DNA from: Pelargonium nanum | Taxonomy: Eukaryota > Streptophyta > Magnoliopsida > Geraniales > Geraniaceae | DNA: 20,562 nt | Assembly: GCA_036897485.1 (NCBI GenBank) | Contig: JAYMTF010001930.1 | Location: forward strand, 1-20,562 | Direction of reading: 5' to 3' | Translations under genes and position numbers: made by a program | The notes under the pieces: generated by a model | The model's input: the letters and a program-made list of their open reading frames with translations, nothing else | What the model was told of the DNA's origin: nothing | The model's database searches: none | Part shown: one piece after another, positions 1 through 10,689 of the stretch | Position numbering within the stretch: the stretch's first letter is position 1 | Layout of the letters: every line of letters begins with the position of its first letter

Positions 1-1031
1 TCTCAAAGGAAATCCAAAGCGCTTAAACCGCTTGGCCCAACATGGCTTGGTAGTTGACCATTGATTTGATGCTCTCAAAGGCATGATTCTAGAAGTGATT
101 TATCCATTTGACTTATGGGAGTATGTTGGCATGCTGCAAGTCCATTTTCAAGATTTTTTGTTGTGCCTCCAACACATTTTCTTAAACTTGTTGGTTCATA
201 ATCATAGGAGAGTGAAAAGTGACCTACTCGGAAGAGAGGTTCTCTCAGAGGCAGTTGCTGCCTACCATTTGATATGGTTGGTTGATATAATTCACTTACT
301 ATTGCAGACTGAGCCTAAATGCCTAATATCCCCGTAAGTTCCAAAAGTTGGGATGATGAATAATTTAAGTTCCACCAACTGGTTATTTTCTGTAGATCCT
401 GCCTGCTATTCTCATATGGAGATTCTTTGCTAATTGTTTTGTTTTTTGTGTTTTTTTTTTGTATGTTGACATTTGTTTGAAACCTGCCGGACATGGCTGA
501 TTCATGACTTCAATTGCAGCTATATGTTTGGGATAAACTGGAATATATCCCTCTCCTCGTCACAAACAAGGCTGCAGAACTTTTGTTTGGAAACATCAGG
601 GCTGAAAGAGTCTACTCTTCTTATAGGACGCAGAAACACGATCGAAACCCCCAATCGAGAAATGCTCGCCTGGAGAATAATTTTGATGCAAGAGCCAGTA
701 AAGATCCAAAGGCTGTCGTGGAGGGCATTGCAGGTTCATGTTCATCAGATGCAGATAAGAGCCTGAAATTGAAGGGAAAACACAATTGTAGTAAAGGTAT
801 CAACTTCCATATGATTTGGTTGATTCTGCTTAAGATGTTACTGCAACAAGAGAAAAATAGCCCTATAAAATTTGAAGTAAATGTGAATCCTGGCTTGGAC
901 AAGGAAAATGGGAGATTTGAAATGGTATCTATATCAATGCCATGCTTCAAAACCAAATTATTTTCTGATTAAAGTGTTTGTTATGTTTCTTTTATCAGCT
1001 GAACCACACAATAGGGGTATCTCTCCTCTTT
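1..1031 (+). pseudogene. 3' part of an unidentified conserved-looking plant gene, probably broken
   Basis: I do not recognise the family. Protein-like segments read in order: 2-61 (GNPKRLNRLAQHGLVVDH), 65-330 (including LWEYVGMLQVHF and LLGREVLSEAVAAYHLIWL), 520-796 (LYVWDKLEYIPLLV, then KAAELLFGNIRAERVYSSY), 851-924 (FEVNVNPGLDKENGRFEM) and a short last piece from 999. Junctions look like real splice sites: donors at 331 (GTAAGT), 797 (GTATC) and 925 (GTATC); acceptors TTGCAG before 520, AACAAG before 851 and TATCAG before 999. Two faults are visible. A TGA at 62-64 interrupts the first reading frame. Joining 330 to 520 puts the second segment out of its protein-like frame, unless a short exon lies between. 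The 5' part lies outside the window. It may be a decayed copy, or a live gene with an exon I missed. Confidence 0.45.
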
Positions 1032-1054
1032 TAACCTGAAATCTCACCCCACCC

Positions 1055-1125
1055 GACTCAATGGAGCTGAACCCACGATCTCTTATAGGAAAATGTGTGT
1101 CTTGACCATTGAGTCATTCCTTAGG
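1055..1125 (-). repeat. tRNA-like SINE remnant
   Basis: Read on the - strand there is an A-box-like TGACTCAATGG (plus positions 1106-1116), then 32 nt, then a B-box-like GGTTCAGCTCC (1063-1073). The order and spacing are those of an internal RNA polymerase III promoter, as in tRNA-derived SINEs. No tRNA cloverleaf could be drawn. The 3' boundary and target duplication are not clear; the element may extend left to about 1020. It directly follows the last piece of the broken + strand gene. Confidence 0.35.
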
Positions 1126-2433
1126 GACATTGTTTTCTTGGGGAGCAAATTCATGACTGTTGTTTGAGAGGTTTAGACTTCAAAGTGCTTTCTCATGGCT
1201 AGGAGCTTCTCTTATTCTTTAAAACAAAGATGGGTTATAGAATATGTACCCGTAAAGGTTTTAAGCTGTGGCAAAGGATCCTCCTTTGATGTGTGAACAG
1301 AGTGAAGGACGAACCTATGCATATGCAAGAAGTGAGGCTGTGAACCTATGGTCACAATTATGAGAAATTCAACGAAGGCCATGTAAGGTGGCCAATCATT
1401 TTTTTATAGAGGCAAATGATTTGTAGGGAGATAATGACTAATTAGCAACTAGCTTAAATGTCTTCAATTTGAGTGAATCCCTTGGCAACCAATCAAGTTT
1501 TATATAGCTCTATGCACTCATTTAGGCTTATATTTAATCAACAATAATTAAATATATATTGTTAGCAGTATGAAAGTAGAAGATGTAGAATTTGACTTTC
1601 TCAAGAGATCCACCATAGATAGAACATTCTGCATGTCACATATACTTTTGGATAATTCAAAATTTCATGTTAATTTTGAGGTGCAAACTTGTGAGCATAA
1701 CAGAGAAGCGAAAATCCGCAACCAAATAACTTATCAAATGGAGTTTGATTTTCAAGAGTACTAAGTGGTTGTGAGAACATATTCACCCTACAAGGAAATA
1801 GAAAGTCAAGCTTGAAAGCTAAACACTCTTGCAACTTGTCTAGTAGTCCATTCCATAGTATGATTAATATGCTACTAGTTTGTGGTGTAAAAACTCTAAA
1901 ACACAGATTTATTAATATCAGATGGAAAAACATTAAATTTAAAACAAAACTGATATGCCGCAAGAACTTTTCTATTGTCAGTTTAATGTCAATCCTACCT
2001 TATCCACAACATCTAAGTTAGTTATCACATGTAATATGGTCAGTAACCCTTGAATCAATAATCCTTTGTAAAATAATTTAGCCATAGATATCTTGGGCTG
2101 AAAAATATATCGAATGTCCCGCTGTGAAGTACATAGATATCATATGTAACATCCCGCTGTGGGCAATCAAAAATTTGGATAATATTCAAATTTGAAGGCT
2201 GCTGCGTCTGTCAACAACGTTATGAAGTACCTAAATTACATTATAGCTGTCAAAGAAAGGTTCTGAAATTGAAAAATATTCTAATCACAGAGTTGATTTA
2301 TCATAATGCGAGAAGACTTGGGTGGGCAGGCGTGTTTACAATGCATCCATCTCCGATGAATGGCCAACATAACATACAAAATCCCCGTTGACAGAAAATC
2401 TACCAGTAAAGTTGCTTACCAAGTAATGACTGC
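1126..2433. other. AT-rich stretch without a recognisable gene
   Basis: No ORF here reads like a protein. The right end should include the 3' UTR of the - strand FHA gene, whose stop codon is at 2434-2436. A short phrase (cccgctgtg) appears twice, near 2118 and 2153. I see nothing else I can name. Confidence 0.4.
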
Positions 2434-5400
2434 CTACCCTTCATCCATAGAATTTTCATGCAACATCACATATTCACGGCTGCCAAATCAACATATACAA
2501 CGGAATGTTAGTCCAAATTATAACTTGAATTTGCAAGATACAACAGCCTAGAAAATCATCATGAATAAGGGAACTTCAAAGCAAATACAAGTTGTGAATT
2601 GCCACTCAAGAATGCTAGACAGTTTCATTTGTGTTCTTCTAATCCTCAATACATGACAGAGCGACTGATGCAGCCCAAGATCCATAAACAAAATTAATTC
2701 ATATACGATTCTCAGTCGCAACAGCCAAGAACTATAATTTGATTCAGTACACATGAAAACACAGAAATGCAAAATCATTTACACGACAAGTAACTTAATC
2801 AGATAACATCACAGCCAAAAATCTCACAATCATACTCCTTAATTCTATCTTTTCTATAGTCAACTATATTCAACAAGTGTTAATAAATGTGTTGAATTCA
2901 ACAGGAGCTAACACCACCAAATTGCGTCTTCATTCTCTAATGAAAGTGTCAACTAAATTCTGGAATCTGAGATCGATTGCTTCCATAAAATTACTGCCCA
3001 AATAATTATAGAACCAGGAGAATGACAATGCCAAGTATTAGAAGACTATTTGAAACAACCTACCTACTGTTACCAAACTTGATGGTATCCTTCTCAAAAA
3101 GCTCATAATAGCGTTGGGGTTCAAGGCGATTATCCTGAAAGTATGACAAGAAAAAATGTTATTAGAAACAAAAATATAGAATAAACACAAGTAAGCAAGC
3201 ACCACAATACCTCGCACTTGCAATGAAAAATGACAACACATAGCAAATGCATGCAAATAAGTACTAGACCTAGGGGGTTCTCGAATATTTGTCTTACATT
3301 GATGAAAGTTCCATTTGTACTCCCAAGATCCATTAGATACGGCCTAATGCAGTAAGATTGTAGTCATTAGATTTATTAAATGTACAAACTAAAAAACAAA
3401 ATTGATGGCAAAGATTTGTCACCTGCTAAATTAGCTCAGGACTTGACTTTACCTTACTTCTTTCTTTAGCATACCATCAGGTTGCTCTCTTTCCACTTGC
3501 CTGATGAGTAAGAAATGGAGTCAGACAGAAATAACTTATACATCATAAACCCAAAATAAACACAAAATAGAAGCATACCGGAACTGAATTACAGCATGCT
3601 GTTTGCTACAGGACGGGTGATCTGTCGGAACATCTGCTACCCTCCTTTCTCTCCCGAACAGATAACAGCTTTGACGATGTATGTAAAGAGGTTCTGTTCA
3701 GACAATAACTTAAAACAATAAAGCAAAGATAATAGCCTAAACATTCTGTTTAGTTTGTATATAAAATAATTGACACCACAAAACAAAATTGATGAAGGTT
3801 TTAAGTTGTCTACATGATTAGAATCCAGGTAATAGTGATCTTGCCAAAATGATCTTTAATTTTCTCAAAACATGATTGTAAATTAATCAGTTTTTTTTAC
3901 AAGTGTAAAAAGGAAACAAGATAATGGCTGTCCTAATCCATACTGAGTATTACAACTACCAAATAAACACTATAAGGATATGTATCAAATATTCACTGCA
4001 TAATCAATCAGACCCCTCAAACTAGTTATAATCATCAAATGCACCCTAGCCTCTTGGTTTTATTGAAATGTGCCTGGTTAATAGTCACATTATCTGTAAA
4101 TGGCCAGCTCATTCCTTTCACTAGATAATCCTCCAATTTCTTCTGACTTTACTTTTCTTATCAGTAACTCCTTCACAAAAATTTGAAATTGAATCTCGAT
4201 AATCACTCTTTTCATAACAAATAAACAAAATGCTATTAATTAGGTGTAGCTACCTTGCTTTCTGTTGATAGTCAAATTTTGTGCCTGGTTAATAGTCAAA
4301 TTTTGTATCTGTTTCAAACCTTCAATCAACCATTCAACCTTATTCATATTGGTGTCGTGTAACTTATTAAATTTAAAACACAAACTCGAATCAACAGGTT
4401 TATATCATTATTGGAAAGAAATAAACCTGTTGAGCATGACACCAATATGAACAAGTTTGACTGAAACTCAAAATTCTGTATCTCTTTTTTATCAAAGACT
4501 GGTGTTAGTTCCAAGGGCTGAATTATTAAATTAATAAGTTCTAAAATGTTTTATATTTAGTGCCTTCTTATGCTACAATCACTGTGCTTTAGTTCTCCAT
4601 ACAAAGTGCAAAAGCAAATTTTGCAGCGAGATTAATATGTGAAAATATACCATTTAATTCTTTCACATTCTGTTCATGGAAAGAAATTCAGGAAGGACCA
4701 AATGGTTACTTAAATAGGCAAGGAAGAGGGAGACACCAAAAATAAACCACACAAACATTGAATTAAACGGTACTTGCATTAAATGAAATAAACAGAAGTA
4801 GATCAAACTAACGCCATATGCACAAGAGCAGTAACACAAAAATGGTTTGAATTAGATAAATTGTTAACGACCATTATAAGAACTGACCATTAAGCACTTC
4901 ACCTCCCTTGAAGACATAAAGACGCCATCTTATATCTGGTTTTCGTGCTTCTGGTGGTTCAGAAAACAGCAAGGTGATACCTGAAAGTTTGGGAAAAAAA
5001 TCCACTTTATAAAGGTAGAAAGTCCCAGCAACAATTAAAGATTGTTTGGATTATTTTCAATAAACTTCCTAAGCAACATGTTATAATTTGGCTATCCAAA
5101 GTCAATTTACAGCTGTGAGAAGACTTGGATGCATTCTTGCCACTTTCTTGCTTTGCCATCTCATTGCAAGTACTGAAAGCTGAATCTGCTCTCTAATATA
5201 TAAACTCCTAACTCATCAACGTCTCCTTCTCAATCGGGATTATACAAAAATGACACTACACTAAACCACAGCAGAAACTCTCATTGGCTGCAGACGCTTC
5301 CACGTGTGGAACTAATCAAGTGAGATTAGCAGGTGAAATGAAGAAAGAACATTAAAACTTGATCAGGATCATTACGAAACATCTTTATTAGTTAGTTTCC

Positions 5401-8400
5401 CTAGAAATATAAGTCACCAGTATATATATACACTGGATTAGGACCATAATGAAACCTGCTTCGATTAAGTATCCATCTGGATGAATATATTTGTGTATGC
5501 ACATACCTTAAAAGCGTGTAACACGGTAAGATAAAAAAATACTTCTATAAACCTTAGTTGGCTGGATAGGAAACATATGAAGAATCAAAGTGGAAAAAAA
5601 AGAAGCAAAACCTGAAAGTTAAGTTTGATATGTCCCTCTATGAGATTTTTCGTACAAGTAAGCCACTTAAAATTTTAAGTTCAATGCAAAATCTGAGACT
5701 TACCCCTTACTCGATTAGTTTCTGCAGCAAGCTTTCCAGATAGCTCAAATGAAGGTTGTTGCTGCAACTCACGCAAGATAAAATTAGACATTCCATCTTC
5801 TGAAACCAATATGACTTTTAATGTTATGTGCCGTAAACAGGAATTAGCTGCAAAACAGTACAAACCAAGTAAAGTAATTACCTTTTTCTTTGCATCTAGG
5901 GCCTCCTCTGCAGCTTTCATCTTTGATAAACTCCCATTATCCCTGAACAAGAAACATATAGGCATTATTTATATTCATGAAGATTACACATAACAAAAGG
6001 CTCAATGATTGGTATACCATATAGTTTATTATCATTATCCATTTGATTCCGTTTACCAACTCATGGACAGTTGGACACGTGAAATTCTCAGAAATAAACT
6101 ACACCAAGAAACCCTGGCAATCTAATTAACACATTTTGCCTTCACTAGCAAATTATATGGAGATATCGAATGTACCATAGTAATCCTAACCCCTGCATTG
6201 AGTTATAAAAAGTACTTGATAGGATGCTTGCAAGCTAAATACAGACTGAATCAATGGAACATGGCCAGGCATTAATTTTAAAGACAGCAAACGCTTGGAG
6301 ACAGAATAGTCTAACAACAGTATAGCGGGTGTTAAAGTTCAATTTGATGATAGAGAGAGCTTAAGTGTTTAGTAGCAGTAAGATTTAAACTCAAGGATAT
6401 CATTTAGCATGATTTTGTGACGATTCAACCGAGCATTTAATTGCATTTATAAAAGACGGTGATTTAAGTGATTATAGTTTCAATGAGATGAGAGATTTCT
6501 AGTTATAAAAAGATAATAATCAATAAAAACGTAGAAGGAAACTATACACAAAGCTAAAACTGGAAATTCAAATCCAACTAGCAACTCACCCATATGATAT
6601 TAGTTACCATGATATTGTACCAATCCAACCAAGCATTGACTTGAATTTATAAAAGACAGGGAATATTAAAACTTATACACTTCAAGGAGTGACTATAGTT
6701 CCAATGACACAAGAGGTTTCGTCTAAAAAGTTAAAATTGATACATGCGTAGTAGGAAACTCTACACAATGCTAAAAGTAGGAGTTTAAATCCAACTAACA
6801 ACTCTAAAAATGGAATAGTGGGTGTCAAAGTTCAACTTGATAATAGAGAGGGCTTCAGTGTTTAGTACCAGTAAGATTTACCCTTCAATGATATTATTTA
6901 GCATGATCTTGTGATGGTCCAACTGAGCATCTACTTGCATTATAAAGGACAGAGATTTAATAAAACATATATACTTCCAGGAATGATTATATTTTCAATG
7001 ACAAGGAGAGCTTTCTTGCTCTAAGAAAGTGATAAACTTATAATCGATACATGCGTAGTAGGAAACTCCAAACAAAGCTAAAACTGCAAATTCAAATCCA
7101 ACTTGCAACTCACCCATATGCTTCAGCCTCCTCCGAGTCTGTCACCTGAAAACAGGATAGGCAACAGAGTGAACTAAAAGAGAGTACAAAATACATCACC
7201 TTAATATTCACAAACTACAATGTAATTCACTTCACTGGCCTCTCAATTTGCAGTAATTGATGAATGATTGGGAACAGCACAAACCAACCAAAACTCAGTC
7301 CATTCTAAATAACAATTCTTATCCAAATTTATATTTTACAGTCACAAAGAACCCAGTAACCTAGCTTGCTCCTCCTCCACACACACCCAGTCCGTAAGGT
7401 AGTTTACTAGTCTTATTCTTCTTTCCATCATGTTTCATCTTCTTTCTGTGTGCATCGTAGTGGTCTAACAATGCAAGGAATTCGTTTATCTAGGAGAAAA
7501 TTTCTCATCTTAGTGTGACTGTTTTCTTTCTGGTGCTTTTTTATGCTTCATAATTTATGTTTTTTGTCCAATACTCCTGTCTTTTCTAAGGCATCTTGTA
7601 TATCCAGGTATCTTTTTATTTATGAACATTTTGCATATTCTAATACCACTTGATGATAGACAACTCAGGTATATGAAATGATGGTAAAGATAGGATGAAC
7701 TTTAAATATATCAACTGTATTCTACAAGAACCAATGATGAAGTTAGATATATTAAAAATACTTAAATAACTACAAGTTTAAATTTAGCACCACTGTACTT
7801 TGGAAAAAACTGAACCAAATCTTACAATTCCCAGATCAAGAAAAGGATTTGACTCACAATATGAATCCAGTTCGGCAGTATGAATATGATTGGATGCAAT
7901 GATAACAAGTATGATCAGACTGACATATGTAATATGCTTAGTTCATGCTACCAATATAAAATAGAAAAAGAACCAGAATAATCACGTATTAACACAGAGA
8001 AGAGATGATCGAGTGTAAACTACAGATTCAAGTATTCAACTATATATGAAGTGGCTAGCTTTATTAGTAACAGTTTTTCTATCTTCCTTTGTTTATTTAT
8101 AGCACAATAGACTACAAAAAATATAATCTTGAAGGATCATAAAAATAGATTAAATATGCAAGAAATGAGAAAGATGACAGTAAAACTCAAACCTCATTCT
8201 GCTTCCCACTATTGGAAGTTCTACGAGGAGAGCGTGACCTGTTTCTGTTCCTATGGTGATGATCTGACGGGGATTGTGAGCGCTCATTCCTCCGATGGTT
8301 GGCGGGAGATGCAGAATTGTCACGTCTTCGGTGATTTGTAGGAGAAGGAGAACGCTCGCGCCTTGATCTAGAAGATTCTCTGCCAATGTCATCCCTTGCA

Positions 8401-8942
8401 GACCTCCTCTCACCTCTCTCTCTTGGAGCTTGCAGGTTCTCTTTGTGCCTCACCTTTTCTCTCTCCCTACCCCCATTCTTCTCAAATTCCTTGTCAGTTT
8501 CCTTCTCGGTTTGTCGCTCATCTTGGCCTCTCCTCACCTTTTCTCTCTCCCTTCCACCATTCTTCTCAAATTCCTTGTCAGCTACTTTCTCAGAGTCTCG
8601 CTCACCATGCGCCCTCCTTGCCTTTTCTCTCTCCCTTCCGCCATTCATCTCCAATTCCTTGTCAAACACTTTCTCGCTCTCTTGCTCACCTTGGGCTCTC
8701 CTTAATCGTTTTGTTCGTGGGGATGGAGAACGTGGGCGAGGAGAGCTTGGTTCTTCCCTTTTTGGAGACCGAGCATGACTCGAATGTCTCACTCTGGCAG
8801 GTGATATTTCTCTACGGGATAAGCTTTTACCAACAGGTGATCTTGATCTCCGGGAACTTCTGTGCCGTGCAGGAGATCTTTCTCTTCTAGGACTCCTCCG
8901 AGACTCCCGCCCGCGAGCAGAAGAATCTGACTGACCAGACAT
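2434..8942 (-). CDS. DDL: FHA-domain protein of the DAWDLE/SNIP1 family, ten coding exons, 439 aa
   Basis: Coding exons in transcript order: 8942-8193, 7145-7114, 5942-5882, 5761-5704, 4980-4888, 3693-3579, 3500-3453, 3343-3298, 3134-3064, 2479-2434. Every intron is GT-AG and all phases join without a break. Residues 1-250 (exon 1) are rich in R, S and E with many SP/RS pairs and three 28-residue repeats. Residues 282-301 carry PSFELSGKLAAETNRVRG, typical of the family. The FHA domain spans about 340-432: GR at 345-346, HPSCSKQHAV at 357-366, DLGSTNGTFIN at 391-401, and a closing SREYVMLHENS. The first ATG is 8942; the frame upstream has only a TTG. DDL binds phosphothreonine partners such as DCL1 and supports miRNA/siRNA production in the nucleus (family knowledge). 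It is longer than the roughly 314-residue Arabidopsis protein, mainly in the N-terminus. Confidence 0.93.
4339..4455. repeat. Nested inverted repeat in DDL intron 5
   Basis: An outer pair of 21-bp arms lies at 4339-4359 and 4435-4455 (19 of 21 pair). An inner perfect 11-bp pair, caacaggttta at 4392-4402 and taaacctgttg at 4422-4432, lies inside it. It resembles the foldback core of a small non-autonomous DNA element, but I see no target duplication. A direct repeat (atagtcaaattttgt) sits just left, near 4268 and 4291. Confidence 0.6.
6320..7120 (-). repeat. Diverged triplicated segment in DDL intron 2, including a copy of the exon 2 donor
   Basis: Three related blocks lie at about 6320-6596, 6597-6805 and 6806-7120. 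Shared landmarks include a phrase like gtaggaaactc near 6531, 6750 and 7057, followed by aagctaaaac- and aaatccaact-type stretches, and a gggtgt(t/c)aaagttcaa phrase near 6327 and 6820. Blocks one and three both end in gcaactcacccatatg (6581-6596 and 7105-7120). In the third block this is the end of coding exon 2 plus its splice donor, so the first block carries a duplicate donor. Confidence 0.75.
8451..8702 (-). repeat. Three 84-bp in-frame tandem repeats inside DDL exon 1
   Basis: Units begin at 8451, 8535 and 8619, exactly 84 bp apart. Each encodes 28 residues with the pattern RR-(A/G)-x-(G/D)-E, then EK, then DKE-(L/F)-E, then NGGREREK. The repeat is in frame, so it lengthens the charged region without disturbing the FHA domain. 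The antisense open frames across 8386-8890 are a by-product of this composition. Confidence 0.9.
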
Positions 8943-9408
8943 CTTACTGCAGTCGACTATTATTAATCTTGCGAAGAAAACAAAACAAAACAATCCAATT
9001 TAGCTTACTCCGAGCTGCAAGATAATATTGAATTTTTCATCTATGAGTCTTAAGATTCTGTTTACTCTTCTTTGTTCAAAATTTTCTTTATCTTGTTAAA
9101 CAAACGTCAATCCTAAAAAGAACAACAGTTCAGTTCAACGGAAATGTTTCTGCATTGCAAAATCTCCAGGATTTAAATATATTTCCAAAAAACCTAGAGA
9201 CTGAGACAGAAAATATAAACCCTAGAGAGGAGATTTCAATGATTAATAGCGGAAATGATGAAAATGAGAAGATAGCTAGGGTTTTAGATATGAGAGAGAG
9301 AGAGAGAGAGAGAGTAACCGTTGAGCAAGTGGGCGGCGAAATCAGGGAAGAAGAGAGTGAAGCTGCGTTCGGTTTGGGTGCTCTAAACTCTAAACTCAGA
9401 CACATTTA
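8943..9408 (-). promoter_or_regulatory. Likely DDL 5' leader with CT-repeat and telo-box
   Basis: The leader start is inferred from the TATA-like box at 9431-9440, which would place initiation near 9405. On the transcribed sense it holds a (CT)n run at 9292-9314 and AAACCCTA (telo-box) at 9277-9284; a second AAACCCTA lies on the + strand at 9217-9224. Telo-boxes and CT-rich leaders are common in plant genes for translation and RNA processing. Upstream ATGs occur if this stretch is retained whole, so a leader intron is possible; the TTTT-rich tract near 8970-8990 followed by CTGCAG near 8945 would suit its acceptor. Confidence 0.5.
9292..9314. repeat. (GA)n microsatellite
   Basis: An uninterrupted run of about 11 GA units, read as CT on the DDL sense strand. 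It falls in the predicted DDL leader. Confidence 0.95.
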
Positions 9409-9430
9409 CAGTACCCGCACACAACTCTGA

Positions 9431-9440
9431 GATATATATC
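9431..9440 (-). promoter_or_regulatory. TATA-like box for DDL
   Basis: The palindromic gatatatatc lies about 490 bp upstream of the DDL ATG, with the CT-rich and telo-box leader downstream of it. Placement is by position only; no transcript evidence is available. Confidence 0.35.
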
Positions 9441-9688
9441 TATGATTCCAATTTCCAAAGGAATGATATAAATGCAATTCAAATTGGGTAATTAGTCATA
9501 CTTTCATATCAATTTTTCCATAGACTTATTACTATCTTTTTTTTTTAGTGCACTTAATAATTCTAAAGTGTGTCCTTCAGTTCTCATGAGTTAATTCGTC
9601 TCTTCATTACTCGAGGAAAATGTGCACTTAATTATAATCAATTATATTGATATTACTCGAAAAATCACAAGTCTCAAAACAAATGATA

Positions 9689-9905
9689 TAGCGACACGTG
9701 GCGGCCTTGATGCCACACAAGCAACTCGGTTCGATTCCAGAAGACTACGCCCGACCTGAGACCCGAAAAGCCTCAAGCCAATTATTTCACTCTCCCGGAG
9801 TCCTCAAAACATCCCAAAGATTATTTGACGCAAGAAGGAGCTCCTGGGAGCCCCCAAAAGACAAATAGGTGTAACGGTACGCATGCCGCAGCATTGAAGT
9901 ACGGA
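9689..9905 (+). repeat. GC-rich tRNA-like patch, possible SINE or other retroelement remnant
   Basis: The block stands out from AT-rich surroundings. GGTTCGATTCC at 9728-9738 is a perfect pol III B-box. TAGCGACACGTGG at 9689-9701 is a poor A-box-like match, 26 nt before it. No cloverleaf, CCA end or poly-A tail is clear. An LTR or other repeat origin is equally possible. Confidence 0.3.
9694..9702 (+). promoter_or_regulatory. ABRE/G-box core ACACGTGGC
   Basis: A perfect match to the classical ABA-responsive element with a CACGTG G-box core (bZIP/bHLH site), about 250-300 bp upstream of the predicted DDL start. It lies inside a GC-rich, possibly transposon-derived patch, so it may not be an original promoter element. 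Confidence 0.4.
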
Positions 9906-10689
9906 GAGAATTGATTCTTGATCAATTGCAAGTTAGTAGTTGTTGTCGTTATATATTTAATTTATATATATATATTAGGAAAAAAAATCATATTGAAAAT
10001 TTTAATTCGATATGTCATAGGCAAAGGTGTTGTCAGTTGGAGAATTGAATTGGTGTCTGTAACTGCAAATAGTTTGTCTGGATCATTAGTTGCTCATGGG
10101 TGTTTAAAAATATATAATTTTTCAATGAGTTTATGTGTGAATTTTTTTTGGTTGTACATTATTCAATCAAGTGTTTTCTTTTTTTACTTAGACGATTTAA
10201 AATTAAAATTTTATGAAAGTCATATATTTTGTTTTGTTTCATTATATATACGTCATGTCATCGTAACATGGCAATGAGAATGAAAGGAATTGAAATGAAT
10301 ATCATTCTCATTCCCGTCAAAATGCTGACTTAATTTGAATATATATATACTTGAAACCCAATCCCCAAACGTAGCATATATATGTAAAAAAAAAAAGAGA
10401 GTAACCACTCAATATGTCCATTGCCATTCTACATTCCTCCAATGGAAAAATGTCATTCTCAGTTTCTTGGCCAGTAAAGAAAGACAAGTTATTTTCAAGA
10501 TACTCATTTCACCCACTAGAGTTAATTTCACAATAGAAACCAGAAATGAACTTTCTACTAATCACACCACTTTATCAAGCTATTGCCCTCACATACACAT
10601 ATATACAAAATAATAAGTACATCATAGCAATAAATTGTAAGACAATAAATATTTAAATTCAAATAACAATCTAAGTAACATCACCAATA
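9906..10689. other. AT-rich intergenic DNA with one hairpin
   Basis: A perfect 11-bp inverted repeat, aatgagaatga at 10273-10283 and tcattctcatt at 10302-10312, encloses an 18-nt loop; it resembles a small foldback or TE terminus. The right end should contain the ATI 3' UTR. No gene is visible. Confidence 0.5.

Noticed and set aside
3067..3134. DDL ending early at FGNSR-stop
   Set aside because: Reading through the exon 9 donor gives a stop, but splicing at 3063 to 2479 restores the conserved family C-terminus.
5421..5440. Near-palindrome ccagtatatatatacactgg in a DDL intron
   Set aside because: Short TA-rich chance palindrome without further structure.
8386..8890. Three overlapping + strand ORFs rich in L, S and P
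   Set aside because: They are antisense to DDL exon 1, and their repeats mirror the 84-bp coding repeat.
8943..8993. N-terminal extension of DDL upstream of 8942
   Set aside because: The frame is open but begins only with TTG, and the stretch is T-rich like a 3' splice region.
9130..9430. 91-residue ORFs on both strands over the DDL leader
   Set aside because: Low-complexity products of the GA repeat, with no family features.
9728..9738. B-box as part of a functional tRNA gene
   Set aside because: No acceptor stem, anticodon arm or cloverleaf could be formed around it.
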